64,000 bases of DNA from Citrifermentans bremense R1 (GCF_000426865.1 NZ_AUGE01000006.1:62001-126000), one strand, 5' to 3'. Shown: positions 1-9,469, counted from the stretch's first letter. Notes: generated by a model from the letters alone, not told the origin. A program made the numbers and translations.

Positions 1-1710
1 GCCGCAGTGGATGCGGGGTATCGGCTGCTGGAGGGGGGCAAGCTGCTGCGGGAAGGAAAAAGGGCGACCCCGCTTGCCTGGTCCGGTGTCGGCGCCAAGG
101 GGGTCGGGGCGATTTTTCCCCGCTTCTGGCAGCAATATCCCAAAGAGGTTGCGGCAGCCCCTGCGGCGCTTTCTGTCTCCCTCTTTCCGGAATGCGACGA
201 GCCGCACGAACTGCAGGGGGGGGAGCGCTCAACCAGTTCCTTCTGGGTCGACTTCTGCTGCCGTGCCGAGGACCTGGCGCCGCTCGCCGCCCCGCTGGCG
301 CTCTCTCCCTCCCCGGAGACGGTGCGCGCCGCCGGGGTGCTGGGGGACCTGCCGCAGGAAACCGGAGATTTCGTCGACCGCTTCCTCGCGGGGCCGCAGG
401 CGCTCTTCGAACGCCGCGAGGCGATAGACGAATACGGCTGGCGCGACTTCGGCGATATCTACGCCGATCACGAGGCCGTTTACCATCAGGGCCCCGAGCC
501 CTTCGTCTCCCATTACAACAACCAGTACGACATCTGCGCGGGACTCTACCGCAAGTTCCTCGCGACTGGAGATCCGGGGTGGGGGGAACTTGCCTCCGAC
601 CTGGCCCGCCACGTGCTCGACATTGACATCTACCATACCGGCTGCGACAGGGAGGAGTACAACGGCGGGCTCTTCTGGCACACGGACCACTACATCAGCG
701 CCGGAAGCGCCACCCACCGCACCTACTCGAAGGTGCACTTGGGGGTGAAGGATCCCCGCTACTGGGGGGGCGGACCTGCCGCCGAACATTGCTACACCAC
801 GGGGCTTTTGCTCCACTACTACCTGACCGGAGAGGAGCAGTTTCGCGACGGCGTCCTGGGGCTCGCCGACTGGTGCTACCTCTCCGTCTGCGGCGCGCCG
901 CTTTTCGGTGCTGCGGCGAAGAGGCTCCTGGGGAACCTGTCGCAGCTAAAGGGAAGCGGCGACAGGGAGCTCTTTCACAGCTTTCCGCTTACCCGCGGCA
1001 CCGGCAACGCGCTTGCCGCGACCCTCGACGCCTTCCAAGTCAGCGGCGACCGCAGCTACCTGCTGCGCGCCGAAGAGCTGGTCCGGGGTGTGCTCCACCC
1101 GGAGGACGACCTGGAGGCGCGGGGGCTGCTGAACGCGGAGACAGCCTGGTCCTACACGGTGCTGCTTTCAGCGGTTGCGAAGTTCCTCGACAAGAAGGGG
1201 GAGCTGGAGGAATACGACGATGCCTTCTGCTATGCCCGCGACGCCCTGTTAGCCTACGCCCGCTGGATGACGGGGCACGAGTACCCTTACCTGGAGAAAA
1301 AGGAGCTGCTCGAGTACCCCAACGAAACCTGGGCTGCGCAGGACCTGCGCAAGGCCGTGGTGCTCTATAAGGCTGCCCGCTATGCCGCCGATGCGGAGCG
1401 GCCCCTGATGCTGGAGAAGGCGGCCCGGTTGGTCGCGGCGGCAAGGGAACAGTTATACGGCTTCATTACCAGCAGCTGTACCAGGCCTGTCGCGCTCATG
1501 CTGCAAAACGGCTGGGTCGCGGCCGCTTTAGAGCGGGAGCTCTCTTTACCCCCGGCAGCTGCACGGCGCGCGGCCGCAGGATACGGCTCCCCCATCCCGG
1601 TTCTTAGTCTCTCCAGCGTAGTGGCGCGCGCAGCTAGCGAGTTTTGGAGGGCGTGCAGGCAAAGCAGCATAGGCCGCGAGATAAGATGGGTCAAGGCAAG
1701 GTTCGGTTGA
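1..1710 (+). CDS. PcRGLX/YetA-like (alpha/alpha)6-barrel protein, 5' end outside window
   Basis: The reading frame is open from the first base, so the gene very likely starts upstream; an internal GTG at position 7 is probably not the true start. The visible 569 residues are rich in aromatic and acidic motifs (GWRDFGDIYADHE, YNNQYD, GGLFWHTDHY) and helical repeats, resembling the toroidal domain of exo-rhamnogalacturonan-lyase-like and other polysaccharide-active proteins. Family assignment is tentative because the N-terminus is missing. It heads a long run of co-directional exopolysaccharide genes, and the deacetylase gene begins 15 nt after its stop. That context suggests it trims, remodels or recognises the polymer. 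The last ~60 residues are basic and low in complexity. No catalytic residues can be assigned safely. Confidence 0.6.
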   Translation, partial: AAVDAGYRLLEGGKLLREGKRATPLAWSGVGAKGVGAIFPRFWQQYPKEVAAAPAALSVSLFPECDEPHELQGGERSTSSFWVDFCCRAEDLAPLAAPLALSPSPETVRAAGVLGDLPQETGDFVDRFLAGPQALFERREAIDEYGWRDFGDIYADHEAVYHQGPEPFVSHYNNQYDICAGLYRKFLATGDPGWGELASDLARHVLDIDIYHTGCDREEYNGGLFWHTDHYISAGSATHRTYSKVHLGVKDPRYWGGGPAAEHCYTTGLLLHYYLTGEEQFRDGVLGLADWCYLSVCGAPLFGAAAKRLLGNLSQLKGSGDRELFHSFPLTRGTGNALAATLDAFQVSGDRSYLLRAEELVRGVLHPEDDLEARGLLNAETAWSYTVLLSAVAKFLDKKGELEEYDDAFCYARDALLAYARWMTGHEYPYLEKKELLEYPNETWAAQDLRKAVVLYKAARYAADAERPLMLEKAARLVAAAREQLYGFITSSCTRPVALMLQNGWVAAALERELSLPPAAARRAAAGYGSPIPVLSLSSVVARAASEFWRACRQSSIGREIRWVKARFG

Positions 1711-1725
1711 GGGAGGACGGACACG

Positions 1726-2751
1726 ATGCACAAGCACCTGAAGAACCTCTTGTTCAACATGCTTTTGTGCACCGAGGTGGACCGCATGTGCCGGTTTTTG
1801 AACCGGAGCAAGCTCCTCGTGGTGATGTACCACGGCATCACGGACCGCCGTTATCACCCCCCGTTCTGGACCCAGCTCCCGGTTGAGAAATTCCGCGAGC
1901 AGCTTGCCTTCCTGAAGCGGTACTACAGGGTGATCTCCCTGCGGGATATGGTAGCCGCGCTGCGTAAAGGCGCGCCGCTGCCGGAGCGCTCCGCCCTGAT
2001 CACCTTCGACGACGGCTTCAAGAACAACTTTACCGTCGCCTTCCCGGCCCTTAAGGAGTTGGGGCTGCCGGCGAGCATTTTCCTCACTACCAGCTTCATC
2101 GGCAGCTACAGGCTTCTTTGGTTCGACGAACTCTTCCTGCTGATCCAGGAGGGCGCCCAGCGCGGCATCCATCTGCCGCTTGCGGGAGAAAAGGCCATGG
2201 ACCACTACCAAAGGGGAGAGCTCTGGGAGGCCTACTCGCTCTGCGTGGAGACGGTCAAGCGGCTGAGGATGGAGGCGCGGGAGCCATATCTGGACCAGCT
2301 CCGCTGCCTGGTTCCGATCGACTACCCGCGCTGGACCGACGATATCGGGGCGCTGACCTGGCAAGACGTGCGCTTCATGGCAGACTCAGGCATCATCGAC
2401 TTCGGCCTGCACACGGCATCGCACCGTATCCTGACCGAGCTGGAACCCTGGGAACTGGAGATGGAGCTTGCCTTGCCCAGGGACGTTTTCAGGGAACAGG
2501 TGGGGCGGGAGGCGGAAGCGTTCTGCTTCCCCAACGGCAAGCCCGGGCTCGATTTTCGCCCGGAGCACCAGTCGCTGCTTCGAGACTTTGGCTACCTATG
2601 CGCCTTCAGCACGGAGAGCGCTCTTTTCGACTGGTCCCGCGGCAACTGCATGGGGATCTCCCGGGTTGCCGCCGGTAACGACGGCACCTCTGAGTCCCGC
2701 CATTTCCGGCTCAACGCTTCCGGGGCTTTGTGGTTCGCCAAAGGAAGGTGA
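1726..2751 (+). CDS. Polysaccharide deacetylase (NodB homology domain)
   Basis: A 341-residue member of carbohydrate esterase family 4, the metal-dependent enzymes that remove N- or O-acetyl groups from polysaccharides. The NodB signature FDDG is at residues 94-97, supplying the catalytic base and a metal Asp, and the HTASH metal-binding motif lies at about 229-233. An N-terminal block containing MYHGI (33-37) is typical of exosortase-associated and Ica/Pga-type deacetylases. No obvious signal peptide is seen, although a short hydrophobic stretch lies near residues 8-14. The ATG is preceded by a GGGAGG ribosome site. Between the lyase-like gene and a GNAT/FemAB-like transferase, it probably deacetylates the exopolysaccharide or a lipid-linked intermediate. 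The exact substrate is unknown. Confidence 0.88.
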   Translation: MHKHLKNLLFNMLLCTEVDRMCRFLNRSKLLVVMYHGITDRRYHPPFWTQLPVEKFREQLAFLKRYYRVISLRDMVAALRKGAPLPERSALITFDDGFKNNFTVAFPALKELGLPASIFLTTSFIGSYRLLWFDELFLLIQEGAQRGIHLPLAGEKAMDHYQRGELWEAYSLCVETVKRLRMEAREPYLDQLRCLVPIDYPRWTDDIGALTWQDVRFMADSGIIDFGLHTASHRILTELEPWELEMELALPRDVFREQVGREAEAFCFPNGKPGLDFRPEHQSLLRDFGYLCAFSTESALFDWSRGNCMGISRVAAGNDGTSESRHFRLNASGALWFAKGR

Positions 2752-2784
2752 CGGCCGCAGTTCTGGGAGGTGCCGGCTTTAACG

Positions 2785-3900
2785 ATGGAAATGGAACTGG
2801 TACGGGATAAGGAGCGCTTCCTGGCACTGAGGCCGGAATGGGACGCCTTGTGCGACCGGCTGGGGGAGGACGCCTCGGTGTTCATGGGATATGGCTGGTA
2901 CCGCTGCTGGTGGGAGCACTACGGCGGCGGCGCCAGGCTCCATCTGCTCGTGCTGCGCCGGCAGGGGAAGACGGTCGCCATTGCCCCTTTGCTGCTGCGC
3001 CGGGCTCGCTTGAGGGGGATGCCGGTGCGTGCCGTCCGGTTCCTTGAAAACGGCAATTCCCTGCACAACGATTTTCTGACCGCCCCGGAGTGCCGGGAGG
3101 AGGCGCTGCGCGCCATAGTGGGGGAGCTATACGCTCTTCGCTCAGAGTGGGACCTGTTGGAGCTGAACAACATCCCGGCCGACTCGCTGAACTTCCCGTT
3201 GCTCACCGGGCTTTTGGCCGGGCAGGGGGTCACAGTTCAGCAGCGGCAGTCGCTGTCGTCGCCCTATCTGGAGCTTGCTGGGGATTGGGAGACGTTTCTG
3301 CGGGGGCGCTCGACGCGGGTCAGAAAGACCTTGCGCAACATCCAGAACAGCCTTACGCGGGCTGGATGCTGCGAGGTCGAAGAGGTCACCGGGTTCGAGG
3401 AGTTCCTGGCGGTCCGGCAGGAGGTACTCGAAGTGGCGCGAAACAGCTGGACCGAGAAGGTGGGCGACTCGCTCGCCACCCCGGTCAACAGCGCCTTCTT
3501 CACCGATCTCGCGCAGGAACAGGCGGCAGCCGGTGCGCTCTCGCTGTGGCTTTTGCGCCTGGACGGGCGGCTGATCGCCTTCGAGTACCACCTGCGGGGG
3601 CGCGGCAAGGAACACGCGCTCAGGGCTTCCTACCACCAGGAGTTCGCCCATCTCTCCCCAGGCGCCTTTCTGGAGATGCAGGTGCTGAAGCACCTCTTAG
3701 TGGAAAAGGAGGAGATCGGGCAGTTCGATTTCGGGGGCAGCTTCGACAGCTACAAGAAACGGTGGTGCGACACGGGGCGCTCTTTGTACTCGCTGCAGGC
3801 CTTCCACAACGCCCCTTACTCGCTTGCCTGCGCCGTGGTGGAGACAAAGCTGGTACGCCTAGCGCGCAGCGTGCGCGACCGACTGAGGAAAACGACATGA
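2785..3900 (+). CDS. GNAT/FemAB-like acyltransferase (CelD/BcsL type)
   Basis: A protein of about 371 residues in the cellulose-biosynthesis CelD/BcsL and FemAB-like GNAT superfamily, which transfers acyl or aminoacyl groups onto sugars or peptides. Family features are the N-terminal FLALRPEWDAL block, a middle segment YLELAGDWETFLRGRSTRV, and the C-terminal GNAT fold ending in FDFGGSFDSYKKRW. Such proteins are frequent in exosortase-linked EPS clusters. A GTG exists 15 nt upstream, but it overlaps the GGGAGG ribosome site, so the ATG chosen here fits better. The stop overlaps the start of the formyltransferase-like gene (ATGA), indicating translational coupling. The likely role is acyl decoration of the polymer; donor and acceptor cannot be read from sequence. 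Confidence 0.8.
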   Translation: MEMELVRDKERFLALRPEWDALCDRLGEDASVFMGYGWYRCWWEHYGGGARLHLLVLRRQGKTVAIAPLLLRRARLRGMPVRAVRFLENGNSLHNDFLTAPECREEALRAIVGELYALRSEWDLLELNNIPADSLNFPLLTGLLAGQGVTVQQRQSLSSPYLELAGDWETFLRGRSTRVRKTLRNIQNSLTRAGCCEVEEVTGFEEFLAVRQEVLEVARNSWTEKVGDSLATPVNSAFFTDLAQEQAAAGALSLWLLRLDGRLIAFEYHLRGRGKEHALRASYHQEFAHLSPGAFLEMQVLKHLLVEKEEIGQFDFGGSFDSYKKRWCDTGRSLYSLQAFHNAPYSLACAVVETKLVRLARSVRDRLRKTT

Positions 3901-4793
3901 TCCCATTGAAGGTTGTGCTAGTGGTCAGCATGGACCCGTCGGACCTTTACTTTGCCAACCAGCTGGCCCGCCGGCTGAACGCTGCCGGCGTCGTGGTCGA
4001 GTCGCAAGGCGCCGGCTCCTCCTCCTTTTGGAGGCGGTCGCTTAAGGCCGCCTCGCTCTGCGCCACCCCGTGGAAGCTCCCAGGGCTTTTGCGGGAGCGG
4101 GGGATCGTCGCCGAGCACCTGCGGCGCACCGGCGCCATCGACCGCGCGGGCTTCGGCGCAGCCGGCTACCGTCTGGCGCTTCCCGACGGGTGCACCGTCC
4201 ACCGCGCTCAGGGGAAGGGGGCGCTGCATGCCCCGCAGACGCTGGAAACGGTGCGGGGGTGGTCTCCGGACCTGCTGGTCCTTTGCGGCTGCTCGATACT
4301 CAAGGCCGAGTTCCTCTCCATCCCCCGCCTGGGGACGCTGAACCTGCATGGGGGGCTCGCGCAGCGCTACCGCGGCGTCTGGACCACCCTTTGGGCGGTG
4401 GTCAATCGCGAGCCGGAGTACGTGGGGGCGACGGTGCACTTCGTCTCCCCCGGGATAGACGACGGCGACATCGTTCACCAGGGGCGGCCGGAGCTGGAGC
4501 CGCACGACGACCCGGAATCTCTCTACGTCAAGGTGGTCAAGCTGGGGATCGAGATGATGGCCTCGGCCGTCGCCGCCGCAGCGGACGGCTCGCTGCGCCG
4601 CTACCCCCTCCAGCAGCGCGGGGAGCTTTACCTGTCCCGCATGGTCACCCCTCAGGTGCTGCAACAGGCCTGGCAGGCGACGGAGCAGGGGGTGGTGCGC
4701 GACTACCTGGCGCACAAGCAGGAGAGGGACAGGCCGGTGCTGACGCTGATGCGCGGCGCGTTTAACGGACAAGGCGGCAGTGATGGGATTTGA
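3897..4793 (+). CDS. Formyltransferase family protein
   Basis: A 298-residue protein with a C-terminal formyl-transferase fold like that of GART, methionyl-tRNA and sugar formyltransferases. The Asn-His-Asp catalytic triad is visible: LNLHGG supplies Asn and His, and SPGIDDGDI supplies Asp, with the usual RYRG segment between them. These enzymes transfer formyl from N10-formyl-tetrahydrofolate to an amine, and sugar-specific versions make N-formylated aminosugars. The first ~90 residues are less conserved. The start overlaps the preceding stop by ATGA and the end overlaps the DUF362 gene by 11 nt, so it is embedded in the EPS operon. A role in N-formylating a polymer sugar is an inference; the substrate is not established. 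Confidence 0.82.
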   Translation: MIPLKVVLVVSMDPSDLYFANQLARRLNAAGVVVESQGAGSSSFWRRSLKAASLCATPWKLPGLLRERGIVAEHLRRTGAIDRAGFGAAGYRLALPDGCTVHRAQGKGALHAPQTLETVRGWSPDLLVLCGCSILKAEFLSIPRLGTLNLHGGLAQRYRGVWTTLWAVVNREPEYVGATVHFVSPGIDDGDIVHQGRPELEPHDDPESLYVKVVKLGIEMMASAVAAAADGSLRRYPLQQRGELYLSRMVTPQVLQQAWQATEQGVVRDYLAHKQERDRPVLTLMRGAFNGQGGSDGI

Positions 4794-5868
4794 GGCTTTG
4801 AACCGGCGCAGATTCTTCAGGCTGATGGCGGGAAGCCTGCTCTTTTTGCACCAGTTAGGCGCAGGCAAGGCGTCCTGCGCGGTCGCGCCCCGGCGCAGCC
4901 GGGTGGTCGTAGCCTACGACCCGGCCGCCTCCAGCGCCGGCGCAGGGCTCGACAACAGCGACCTGGACCAGGAGGTGGTGCGGGACATGGTGAACCGCGC
5001 GCTCCTTGCCTTCACCGGCGCCTCCACCCTGGATGAAGCCTGGCGCCGCATCATCCCGGATACCGGCAAAAAGGTCGCCATCAAGGTCAACTGCCAGATC
5101 CGCGGCATCTACACCAAGGCGAAGGTGGTGGCTCCCATTGTCGAGGGGCTCCTGTCGGCGGGGGTTGCGGCGGACAACGTCCTCATCTACGACATGACCG
5201 ACACCGCCTTCGATCTGGCCGGGTTTTCCCGCAACACCGGGCCCGGGGTGAAGGTGGGGAGGGTGGCGGACTTCGGCGGCTACAGCCGGTTGCTGTTCCA
5301 CCGGCTGGCGAACCTCCTTACCGGTGGCCACGGCAATTCGGCGACGAACCTCTTCTCCAAGGTGGCCAACCGCCTCGGCGGCCCCTGGGACTGCCAGTAC
5401 CTGATCAACGTCCCGGTGCTCAAGGCCCTGGACGGCTACAGCGGAGTATCCCTGGCCATGAAGAACCACTACGGGAGCATCGCCAACCCCGGCGAGCACC
5501 ACGGGGACATCATGGAGTACATCCCGAAGCTGAACGCGCTCCCCGAGATCAGGAGCAAGACGCGACTGGTGGTTCTGGACGCCATCTTCGGCGAGTACAA
5601 GTGGGTCAACGGCCGTGATCAGAGCAACGTGGCCCGCGTGGACAAGATCCTCCTCTCGGACGACCCCGTGGCCATCGACGCCACCGGCTGGCGCCTGATC
5701 GAAGCGCTCAGAAAGCAGCACCGGCTGCCCCCCGTCGCTCCGCAGCCGTCGTACATCGCCAAGGCGCAGGCGCTAGGTCTCGGGGCGGCTGACCCCGAGA
5801 GGATCGAGGTCCTGACGCTCCCCCCCCGGGCAAAAGGGGCAATAGGCGGCGCGAAGGAGAAAAGGTGA
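4783..5868 (+). CDS. Tat-exported DUF362 domain protein
   Basis: A 361-residue protein starting with a twin-arginine signal (NRRRFFRLMAGS followed by a hydrophobic stretch and a Cys-containing exit), so export in folded form is likely. The mature part is a DUF362 domain; conserved pieces include VAIKVNC, NVPVLKALDGYSGVSLAMKNHYGSI and a C-terminal DDPVAIDATGW. DUF362 proteins often carry ferredoxin clusters or occur with iron-sulfur partners, but no CxxCxxC motif is present here. A GTG lies one codon upstream of the ATG used. The gene overlaps the formyltransferase-like gene and is coupled through GTGA to a radical SAM gene. The biochemical role of DUF362 is unclear, and its place inside an EPS operon is unusual. 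Confidence 0.85.
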   Translation: MGFEALNRRRFFRLMAGSLLFLHQLGAGKASCAVAPRRSRVVVAYDPAASSAGAGLDNSDLDQEVVRDMVNRALLAFTGASTLDEAWRRIIPDTGKKVAIKVNCQIRGIYTKAKVVAPIVEGLLSAGVAADNVLIYDMTDTAFDLAGFSRNTGPGVKVGRVADFGGYSRLLFHRLANLLTGGHGNSATNLFSKVANRLGGPWDCQYLINVPVLKALDGYSGVSLAMKNHYGSIANPGEHHGDIMEYIPKLNALPEIRSKTRLVVLDAIFGEYKWVNGRDQSNVARVDKILLSDDPVAIDATGWRLIEALRKQHRLPPVAPQPSYIAKAQALGLGAADPERIEVLTLPPRAKGAIGGAKEKR

Positions 5869-6998
5869 GACTTCTCAAGGGATTGATACGCGAGCTCTCG
5901 CACGAGCTCCTGAGGGAGCGGCATCATGCCGCGGTGAAGGGCCTCGACAGCATCGCCTTTCTTACCTACCGCTGCACCAGCTGTTGCAAGACCTGCAATA
6001 TCTGGCAGCGAGAGGGGAGCGGGGTGGGGGAACTGAGCCGCGAAGAGTGGCTGGAGATCATACCGGGGCTCGCCCGCTACGGCCTGCGTTCCTTCGAAAT
6101 CTTCGGCGGCGATGCCATCCTGAGAAAGGACGCCATCTACGACATCACCTCGGCTTGCCGCGACCACGGCATCGCCACCTACTTCCCGACCAACGCGAAC
6201 CTCTGCGACGAGGAGACGGTGCGCGGGCTGATCGAGGCGGGCCTTGGCACGGTGTACATCTCGATCGACGACGTGGACGAATTGCACGACCAGGTGCGCG
6301 GGGTGCAGGGAAGCTTCTCGAAGGTGCGCCAGGCCCTCGAGAACTTCTCGCGGCTGCGCGGGGAAGGCGAGACCCCCTCCATCGTCGTCTGCACCACCCT
6401 TTCCCGGCTCAACTTCAGGAACTTCCCGAAGCTTTTGAGCTTTCTGGAACAGTACCCCGTGCAGGCGGTCTACCCCCGCCCGCTTGGGGAGTTCTCCCGG
6501 GCCAACATCGAAGCGTCGTCCTTGGACGGAAAGCTTCCCGAGCCGTATTTCGCCTCCTCCGACGGGGAATCGCACCTGATGTCGGCCGAGGAACTCGTCG
6601 AGATGCGGACGATGATCCGCGAGGTGCGCGGCGGCAACTATCCCTTCTACGTCAACTGGCGCACCTATTACAGCACCAGCGACGACACTTTCCTGCGCGG
6701 CGAGTACCCGCGCTGCCACTGCAGGGTGGCCACCACCGTGGTGACGGTGAACCCAAACGGGGACGTGGTTCCCTGCCCCTTCTTCAGGAGCTACGTGCTG
6801 GGGAACCTGACCCGCGAGGGAATCGACAGCATCTGGGGAAACGAGCCGCACCGCCGCTTCATACAGGCCCAGCAGCGGGGTAACCTAGCCATATGCCGCA
6901 ATTGCAACACCAGGGTATACTACAGCTCGCTTTCGGAGACGATACGTTACTACCTGCTGCGCACAGCGGAAGCGCTCGGTATTTTTCGTAAATTATAG
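5865..6998 (+). CDS. Radical SAM/SPASM domain protein
   Basis: A 377-residue radical SAM enzyme. The CxxxCxxC motif that binds the SAM-cleaving [4Fe-4S] cluster is at Cys37, Cys41 and Cys44, within YRCTSCCKTCNIW. The C-terminal region (from about residue 284) has further cysteines (C284, C286, the PCPF Cys, and C344/C347 in CRNCN) and the PNGDVVPCPF segment typical of SPASM domains holding auxiliary clusters. Related proteins modify peptides, sugars or lipid head groups. The GTG start overlaps the DUF362 stop, so the two are translationally coupled and may act together. Its presence in an EPS operon suggests modification of the polymer, its carrier or an attached peptide. The reaction cannot be assigned. 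Confidence 0.88.
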   Translation: MRLLKGLIRELSHELLRERHHAAVKGLDSIAFLTYRCTSCCKTCNIWQREGSGVGELSREEWLEIIPGLARYGLRSFEIFGGDAILRKDAIYDITSACRDHGIATYFPTNANLCDEETVRGLIEAGLGTVYISIDDVDELHDQVRGVQGSFSKVRQALENFSRLRGEGETPSIVVCTTLSRLNFRNFPKLLSFLEQYPVQAVYPRPLGEFSRANIEASSLDGKLPEPYFASSDGESHLMSAEELVEMRTMIREVRGGNYPFYVNWRTYYSTSDDTFLRGEYPRCHCRVATTVVTVNPNGDVVPCPFFRSYVLGNLTREGIDSIWGNEPHRRFIQAQQRGNLAICRNCNTRVYYSSLSETIRYYLLRTAEALGIFRKL

Positions 6999-7007
6999 GA
7001 GTCTGCC

Positions 7008-8150
7008 ATGCCCTCTAAACTGCCTGGATACCCGAAGGTCATGCACGTGGTGCTCTCACTTAGCGCCGGGGGAGGCGCCGAATCCCTGGTACGCGATCTG
7101 ATGCACGGTCAGGCGTTGGTTGCCGAGCGCCCCGTGGTCTGCTGCCTGCAGCTCGTGGGGGCCTTGGGGAGGCAGCTGCAGGACGAGGGTTTCTCGGTTT
7201 ACTGCCGTTCCAAAAAAGACGGCGTCGATCTTTCCGCCATCGGCTGGCTTGCCGGCGTGATGCGCCGGGAACGGGTAGAGGTGGTGCACGCCCACCAGTA
7301 CACCCCTATGTTTTATGCGGTTCCCGCCGCTTTTCTGGCCGGTGGCGCCAAGGTGATCTACACCGAGCACGGCCGTCTCTACCCGGACCTGAGGAGCTGG
7401 AAGCGTGCTCTTTTGAACCCCTTTCTCGCCCTGGGGATCGAGCAGATCATCTCGATTTCCGAGGGGACCAAGAAGGCGATGGCCGAGATAGACAATTTTT
7501 CAGAAGCAAAGATCGCCGTGATCCATAACGGGATCAAGCCCCCCGAGCCGTGCCCGGTCGACCTCCGGCAAAAAAGGAGCGAGCTCGGCATCCCCGAGGG
7601 GTGTCGCGTCATCGGGAGCGCGGCGCGGCTGGAGGAGGTCAAGAACCTGCCCATGATGCTGCACGCCTTCCGCCTGATTCAGGCTGAAAAACCGGGGACG
7701 CTGCTGCTGGTAGCGGGGAGGGGAAGCCAGGAGCAGAACCTGAAGGCGCTGGCGCGTGAGCTGGGGATCGAAGAGCAGGTCCGCTTCCTCGGGCTGCGTT
7801 CCGACCTCCCTGACCTGTACCGCCTCATGGAGGTGTTCCTGCTGAGCTCCTACTCCGAGGGGATCTCGCTCACCCTGCTCGAGTCGATGTCGGCCGGTGT
7901 GCCTCCCGTTGTGACCGGCGTGGGGGGGAACCCCGAGGTGGTAGTCGACGGCGCTTGCGGGTACGTGGTCCCCTTGGGCGACCACGAGGCGATGGCCGGG
8001 CGGGTGCTTTCGCTTTTGGATGACGAGCCCCTTTGCCGGCGCTTCTCCGTCAGCGCCAGGGAGCGCGTCCTCGCCGAGTTCGGGTTCGACAAGATGTTGG
8101 ACGCCTACAACAGGCTGTACCTCGGCAGGCAGCAGAGGCCGGCCGCATGA
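7008..8150 (+). CDS. Glycosyltransferase family 4
   Basis: A 380-residue GT-B-fold glycosyltransferase. The N-terminal domain begins VMHVVLSLSAGGGAESLVRDL, the usual glycine-rich acceptor-side loop, and contains HAHQYTPMFYA. The C-terminal donor-binding domain has GSAARLEEVKNLPMMLHAF and the nucleotide-sugar signature SSYSEGISLTLLESMSAGVPPV, with the EX7E-type glutamates. It likely adds a sugar to a lipid-linked EPS intermediate at the inner face of the membrane. A clear AGGAG ribosome site precedes the ATG. The stop overlaps the start of the polymerase gene by ATGA. Donor sugar and linkage cannot be predicted. Confidence 0.92.
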   Translation: MPSKLPGYPKVMHVVLSLSAGGGAESLVRDLMHGQALVAERPVVCCLQLVGALGRQLQDEGFSVYCRSKKDGVDLSAIGWLAGVMRRERVEVVHAHQYTPMFYAVPAAFLAGGAKVIYTEHGRLYPDLRSWKRALLNPFLALGIEQIISISEGTKKAMAEIDNFSEAKIAVIHNGIKPPEPCPVDLRQKRSELGIPEGCRVIGSAARLEEVKNLPMMLHAFRLIQAEKPGTLLLVAGRGSQEQNLKALARELGIEEQVRFLGLRSDLPDLYRLMEVFLLSSYSEGISLTLLESMSAGVPPVVTGVGGNPEVVVDGACGYVVPLGDHEAMAGRVLSLLDDEPLCRRFSVSARERVLAEFGFDKMLDAYNRLYLGRQQRPAA

Positions 8151-9469
8151 GAGAACTGATCTTCTACCTTGTGCTCGTCGTGGTCTGCATCCTCTCGGTG
8201 AAGGACGCCTTCAAAGGGCTGGTCTGCTACACCTTGATCAATATCATCAGGCCGGAGCTCTTCTTCTGGGGAAGCAACGACGGTGCCCTTGCCTTCAAGG
8301 CGATCTTCGTCTGCATGGTGATTGCCTTCATCCTCGAGAAGCAGAGGCTTGGGGAGGCCAAGGGGTACTACGAGGTGTGGTGCCTTTTCTGGTACGCGGC
8401 AGCGCTGCTGGTCTCGGTCCTTCTCTCCGACTGGGCCCCTCATCCAATGGCCTACTACTACGCGCTGGAGATGTTCAAGCTCTTTCTCTACGCCTGGGTC
8501 ATCATCGGCATCGTCAAGAACGTGGAGCAGCTGAAGACCCTGCAGACGGCCGTTTTTCTCGCCTTCACGCTCCTTGCCCTTTGGGGGTGGGATCAACACT
8601 TCCGCGGCAACGCGAGGTTGGAGGCGCTGGGGGGCAACTCCCTCAACGACTCCAACGGCATAGCTGCGGCGTTTGTCCTGGCCCTTCCCCTTGCCGTAGC
8701 GAAGCTGCAGGGGGGGAGCAGCAGGAAATGGAGGGTTCTCGGGGCGGTGAGCGCCGTTCTCATCGCCATGGCGGTGGTCTTCACCCAGTCCCGTGGCGGC
8801 TTTTTGGGACTTGCCGTCTGCATCTTCCTGTACTTCCTGCATTCCCAGAGGAAGGTCAAGTTCGTGCTGGTACTGCTGCTCGCCGTCACCTGCATTACCC
8901 CCTTCATCGCTGACGAATACATGGACCGGATCGGGACCATCACCAAAAGCGAGGAGGATCGGGACGGCTCCGCCGGTTCCAGGATCGTGCTCTGGCAGGC
9001 GGCGACGCTCATGTTCCAGGACAAGCCTTTCTTCGGCCACGGCTTCATGACCTTCGCCCGGGCCAAGGCCGACTACAAACTTGCCCTGAGCGGGAAGTTC
9101 GACGACGATCTGCTGAACTACGCCTTCGAGCCGTACAAGGTGTGCCACGGAACCTACTTCACGCTTTTGTCTGAGGCGGGGCTTTTGGTGATCATCCCGT
9201 ACCTCCTGTTTTTGGGGGGCTTTCTGTTTCGCTACTACCGGTTCCGTTTCAGCGAGGCGCACCGGGAACTCGATCCCGAAACGAGGTATCTCGTGGAGGC
9301 TCTGGCCATCGGCATCTTGAGCCACGGGGTGAGCATCATGACCATCGACGCCCACCTGCAGATCCTGATGCCGATCCAGATCGTGTGCGGGGGGGTGTTC
9401 CTCAGGTTCCTGAGTTCTAAAGAAGCGACAGCGGCGTATCCCGCTGTTACAGGAAAGGTGACTGTATGA
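8147..9469 (+). CDS. O-antigen ligase/polymerase family membrane protein (exosortase-associated type)
   Basis: A 440-residue polytopic membrane protein with roughly ten to twelve hydrophobic segments and a large loop after about residue 270. The N-terminal sequence (MRELIFYLVLVV followed by INIIRPELFFWGS) resembles the putative exosortase-A-associated O-glycosylation ligase family. The middle contains QSRGGFLGLAVC and later SRIVLWQAATLMFQDKPFFGHGF, the Wzy_C signature of Wzy/WaaL proteins. It could polymerise EPS repeat units or ligate glycan to exported protein; sequence alone does not separate these. It overlaps both neighbours by ATGA, a GT4 upstream and a second glycosyltransferase downstream. 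Confidence 0.88.
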   Translation: MRELIFYLVLVVVCILSVKDAFKGLVCYTLINIIRPELFFWGSNDGALAFKAIFVCMVIAFILEKQRLGEAKGYYEVWCLFWYAAALLVSVLLSDWAPHPMAYYYALEMFKLFLYAWVIIGIVKNVEQLKTLQTAVFLAFTLLALWGWDQHFRGNARLEALGGNSLNDSNGIAAAFVLALPLAVAKLQGGSSRKWRVLGAVSAVLIAMAVVFTQSRGGFLGLAVCIFLYFLHSQRKVKFVLVLLLAVTCITPFIADEYMDRIGTITKSEEDRDGSAGSRIVLWQAATLMFQDKPFFGHGFMTFARAKADYKLALSGKFDDDLLNYAFEPYKVCHGTYFTLLSEAGLLVIIPYLLFLGGFLFRYYRFRFSEAHRELDPETRYLVEALAIGILSHGVSIMTIDAHLQILMPIQIVCGGVFLRFLSSKEATAAYPAVTGKVTV

